NCBI GenBank assembly: GCA_947585065.1
Contig: CANPWX010000055.1
Span: 1-7,287 of the forward strand
DNA from: an uncultured Bacilli bacterium
Lineage (GTDB): Bacteria > Bacillota_I > Bacilli_A > RF39 > UBA660
Direction of reading: 5' to 3'
Length of the DNA stretch: 7,287 nucleotides
Made by a program: the position numbers and the translations under genes. The notes below the pieces were generated by a model. That model made no database searches, was not told the DNA's origin, and worked only from the letters and a program-made list of their open reading frames with translations. Shown here piece by piece: positions 5,989 to 7,287 of this stretch; position 1 is the first letter of the stretch, and the number at the start of each line of letters is the position of its first letter.

Positions 5989-6234
5989 TTAATCTTTCTT
6001 AGCTTTCTTAGTGCTTTTTTCTACTTTTTTAACATTTGATACATGGATAGGAAGTTCCATATCAAATCTTCCTCCACCTTGATTCATGCTATTTGGTTTT
6101 TGATTTTTTACGGCCATATTTATGCCTTCTACAACAACTTTATCTTTTTTTCTGAGTGTTTTTAATACTTTACCAGTTTTTCCTTTATCTTTACCAGCAA
6201 GTATAACCACTTCATCATTTACTTTAATCTTCAT
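5989..6234 (-). CDS. rplX: 50S ribosomal protein L24, short form
   Basis: Assembly-initiator protein of the large subunit, lying near the exit of the peptide tunnel. The KOW motif is at about 5-32 (VNDEVVILAGKDKGKTGKVL), followed by VVVEGINM (33-40) and PIHVSNVKKV (62-71). It has only 81 residues, against roughly 100 in Bacillus-type L24. The usual C-terminal part after PIHVSNV, with a KTGE...RVGY/F segment, is missing and replaced by a short lysine-rich tail (EKSTKKAKKD). No remnant reads on past the stop, because rplE begins 11 bases later. I therefore take it as a naturally short protein, not a broken gene. The ATG at 6234 has AGGAGGT four bases upstream, fused to the rplN stop. Confidence 0.96.
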   Translation of the reverse strand: MKIKVNDEVVILAGKDKGKTGKVLKTLRKKDKVVVEGINMAVKNQKPNSMNQGGGRFDMELPIHVSNVKKVEKSTKKAKKD

Positions 6235-6238
6235 AAAT

Positions 6239-6246
6239 ACCTCCTA
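6239..6246 (-). promoter_or_regulatory. Stop-Shine-Dalgarno fusion, rplN/rplX
   Basis: The minus strand reads TAGGAGGT, joining the rplN stop TAG to a perfect ribosome binding site four bases before the rplX ATG at 6234. Confidence 0.87.
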
Positions 6247-6612
6247 AATCACTTCACTAGCAAGGGATACAATTTTCATAAAATCTTTTTCACGAAGTTC
6301 TCTTGCTACTGGACCTAATACACGAGTTCCAACTGGAGTTTTATCATCACGAATAATTACGCATGCGTTATCATCAAATTTAATATAACTTCCATCTGCT
6401 CTTCTAACGCCTTCCACACTTCTTACAATAACAGCTTTTACAACTTTACCTTTTTTCAAAGTTCCATTTGGAATAGCTTTTTTTACTGTACAAACTACGA
6501 TATCACCAATATTGGATGATTTTCTAGTACTTCCACCTAAGTTACGAATTACAAGTACTTCACGAGCTCCTGTATTGTCGGCAACTTTAAGTCTTGATTC
6601 TTGCATTATCAT
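6244..6612 (-). CDS. rplN: 50S ribosomal protein L14
   Basis: Large-subunit protein at the subunit interface, in the L14/L19 area that contacts 16S helix 14 and binds silencing factor RsfS. Landmarks: QESRLKVADNTGAREVLVI (4-22), IGDIVVCTVKKAIP, VKAVIVR, and the C-terminal GPVARELREKDFMKIVSLASEVI (its conserved core GPVARELR). 122 residues is the invariant family length. The ATG at 6612 fits the usual Met-Ile-x-x-Glu beginning, and a second Met at codon 3 is less likely. The upstream AGGAGGT is fused to the rpsQ stop. Confidence 0.98.
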   Translation of the reverse strand: MIMQESRLKVADNTGAREVLVIRNLGGSTRKSSNIGDIVVCTVKKAIPNGTLKKGKVVKAVIVRSVEGVRRADGSYIKFDDNACVIIRDDKTPVGTRVLGPVARELREKDFMKIVSLASEVI

Positions 6613-6618
6613 AAGAAT

Positions 6619-6626
6619 ACCTCCTA
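6619..6626 (-). promoter_or_regulatory. Stop-Shine-Dalgarno fusion, rpsQ/rplN
   Basis: The minus strand reads TAGGAGGT. The leader to rplN (TAGGAGGTATTCTTATG) is almost identical to that of rplX (TAGGAGGTATTTATG), differing by two extra bases. Confidence 0.87.
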
Positions 6627-6884
6627 AAGAATTACAGCTTGAGTTACAACTTCAACAAGCTCAAATCTTTTTGTTTTAGATAATGGTCTTGTCGCACGAA
6701 TTCTCACTGTATCTCCTACTTTTGCTTCATTTTTTTCATCGTGTGCAGCATATTTTTTAGAATATTTTACACGTTTTCCATATAATGGATGTTTTTTATG
6801 AGTTTCAACTAAAACAGTTATTGTTTTATTGTTAGTCGCACTAACAACTTTACCAACTAACTCCGCTTTTCTTTTTTCGTTCAT
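6624..6884 (-). CDS. rpsQ: 30S ribosomal protein S17
   Basis: Primary 16S rRNA-binding protein with an OB fold. Recognised by KRKAELVGKVVSATNNKTI (4-22), the loop HKKHPLYGKRVKYSKKYAAHD and RATRPLSKTKRFELVEVV. 86 residues is normal. Its ATG shares one base with the rpmC stop (TAATG), and the ribosome binding site GGAGGG lies in the last codons of rpmC, so the two are almost certainly translated in a coupled manner. Confidence 0.98.
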   Translation of the reverse strand: MNEKRKAELVGKVVSATNNKTITVLVETHKKHPLYGKRVKYSKKYAAHDEKNEAKVGDTVRIRATRPLSKTKRFELVEVVTQAVIL

Positions 6885-7087
6885 TATTTATTCCCTCCAT
6901 CCATTTCTCTTTCTTTTAAAATTGTCATCATTCTTGCAATGTCTTTTTTAAGAGCATTAATTTTATGAGGTTTTTCTAATGCACCTCTTGCATTTTGCAT
7001 ACGTAAATTTAATAATTCACTTTTGCCAGTTTTAATTTTTTCTAGTATTTCTTCATTCGATAACCCACGAATTTCCTCAAGAGTCAT
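6884..7087 (-). CDS. rpmC: 50S ribosomal protein L29
   Basis: Small two-helix protein at the peptide-exit site, close to L23, where trigger factor and signal recognition particle dock. The 67-residue sequence shows the helical hairpin: EEIRGLSNEEILEKI, then ELLNLRMQNARGALEKPHKI with the conserved NLR...G.L.......I pattern, then KKDIARMMTILKERE. The ATG at 7087 shares its A with the rplP stop (TAATG) and has AAGGTGA six bases upstream. It likewise shares a base with rpsQ downstream. Confidence 0.97.
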   Translation of the reverse strand: MTLEEIRGLSNEEILEKIKTGKSELLNLRMQNARGALEKPHKINALKKDIARMMTILKEREMDGGNK

Positions 7088-7287
7088 TAGATTTCACCTT
7101 CTTTTTTTACAAATTTTGTTGTAACAGCTAGTTTATGAGATGCAAGTCTTAAAGCTTCACGAGCTGTAGCTTCATCTACTCCAGTAATTTCAAACATGAT
7201 TTTACCTTTCTTTACAACTGCTACCCAATCTTCTACATTTCCTTTTCCTGTACCTTGACGTTGTTCAAGAGGTTTTCTTGTACGAGC
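7087..7287 (-). CDS. rplP: 50S ribosomal protein L16, C-terminal part (5' end outside window)
   Basis: L16 organises the A-site region of the large subunit. The reading frame is open from the window edge to a TAA at 7089-7087 and gives 66 residues: it starts ARTRKPLEQRQGTGKG, continues through WVAVVKKGKIMFEI and EATAREALRLASHKL, and ends TTKFVKKEGEI. These match the C-terminal half of bacterial L16. The second family signature usually reads RMGxGKG, but here it is RQGTGKG, with Gln in place of a highly conserved Met. The first half of the protein and its start lie beyond 7287. The stop overlaps the rpmC start by one base. Confidence 0.95.
   Translation of the reverse strand, partial: ARTRKPLEQRQGTGKGNVEDWVAVVKKGKIMFEITGVDEATAREALRLASHKLAVTTKFVKKEGEI

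Larger units (their letters stand above)
1..7287 (-). other. S10-spc ribosomal protein operon segment (one likely transcript)
   Basis: Sixteen recognisable genes and the start of a seventeenth run head to tail on the minus strand, with gaps of 16 bases or fewer and several overlaps. The order L16-L29-S17-L14-L24-L5-S14-S8-L6-L18-S5-L15-SecY-Adk-Map-IF1 matches the Gram-positive S10/spc cluster, except that rpmD is missing between S5 and L15 and there is no small KOW-domain gene between map and infA as in Bacillus subtilis. I found no hairpin followed by a T-run and no convincing promoter in any gap. Transcription probably starts upstream of rplP, outside the window, and continues past rpmJ. 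Confidence 0.93.

Noticed and set aside
5960..6010. Possible S8 autoregulatory RNA element at the rplE start, as in E. coli
   Set aside because: I could not make a convincing helix resembling the 16S S8 site by eye. A covariance-model search would be needed.
5989..6234. rplX as a truncated pseudogene
   Set aside because: The KOW core is intact, the ribosome binding site is strong, and the next gene follows at normal spacing without remnant coding sequence.

Overview
The window is an AT-rich stretch in which every supported gene lies on the minus strand. It holds the end of the S10 ribosomal-protein operon and nearly the whole spc operon. Read in the direction of transcription (right to left), the order is rplP (3' part), rpmC, rpsQ, rplN, rplX, rplE, rpsN, rpsH, rplF, rplR, rpsE, rplO, secY, adk, map, infA, then the first bases of a gene that is probably rpmJ. 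Having secY-adk-map-infA inside the ribosomal cluster is the Gram-positive (Bacillota-type) arrangement. With the low G+C, the AGGAGG-type ribosome binding sites and the zinc-ribbon S14, this points to a low-GC Bacillota/Mollicutes-related bacterium. rpmD (L30) is absent between rpsE and rplO, as in Mollicutes and some relatives. secY ends in TGA and the tryptophan codons I checked are TGG, so the standard bacterial code is indicated and a Mycoplasma-type code is unlikely. My placement, an uncultured or gut-type Bacilli lineage near the Mollicutes, is inference only.

Layout: 7287-4831 carries L16 (partial), L29, S17, L14, L24, L5, S14 and S8. 4821-2956 carries L6, L18, S5 and L15. 2954-1683 is SecY, the core of the protein-export channel. 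1686-18 carries adenylate kinase, methionine aminopeptidase and initiation factor 1. No intergenic gap exceeds 16 bases, and several genes overlap or share a stop/start. I see no internal promoter or terminator, so the block looks like one transcript with strong translational coupling.

The genes cooperate in making ribosomes, starting translation, trimming the N-terminal methionine and exporting nascent proteins, with adk supplying nucleotide balance.

I do not see a new biological system here. The points worth a second look are variations on a conserved theme: an IF1 with an N-terminal extension of about 23 residues, an L24 lacking its usual C-terminal part, the missing rpmD, an adenylate kinase with an altered P-loop, unusual residues in normally conserved loops of L15 and L16, and a recurring layout in which the stop codon of one gene is fused to the Shine-Dalgarno sequence of the next (TAGGAGG), which goes with unusually frequent TAG stops.
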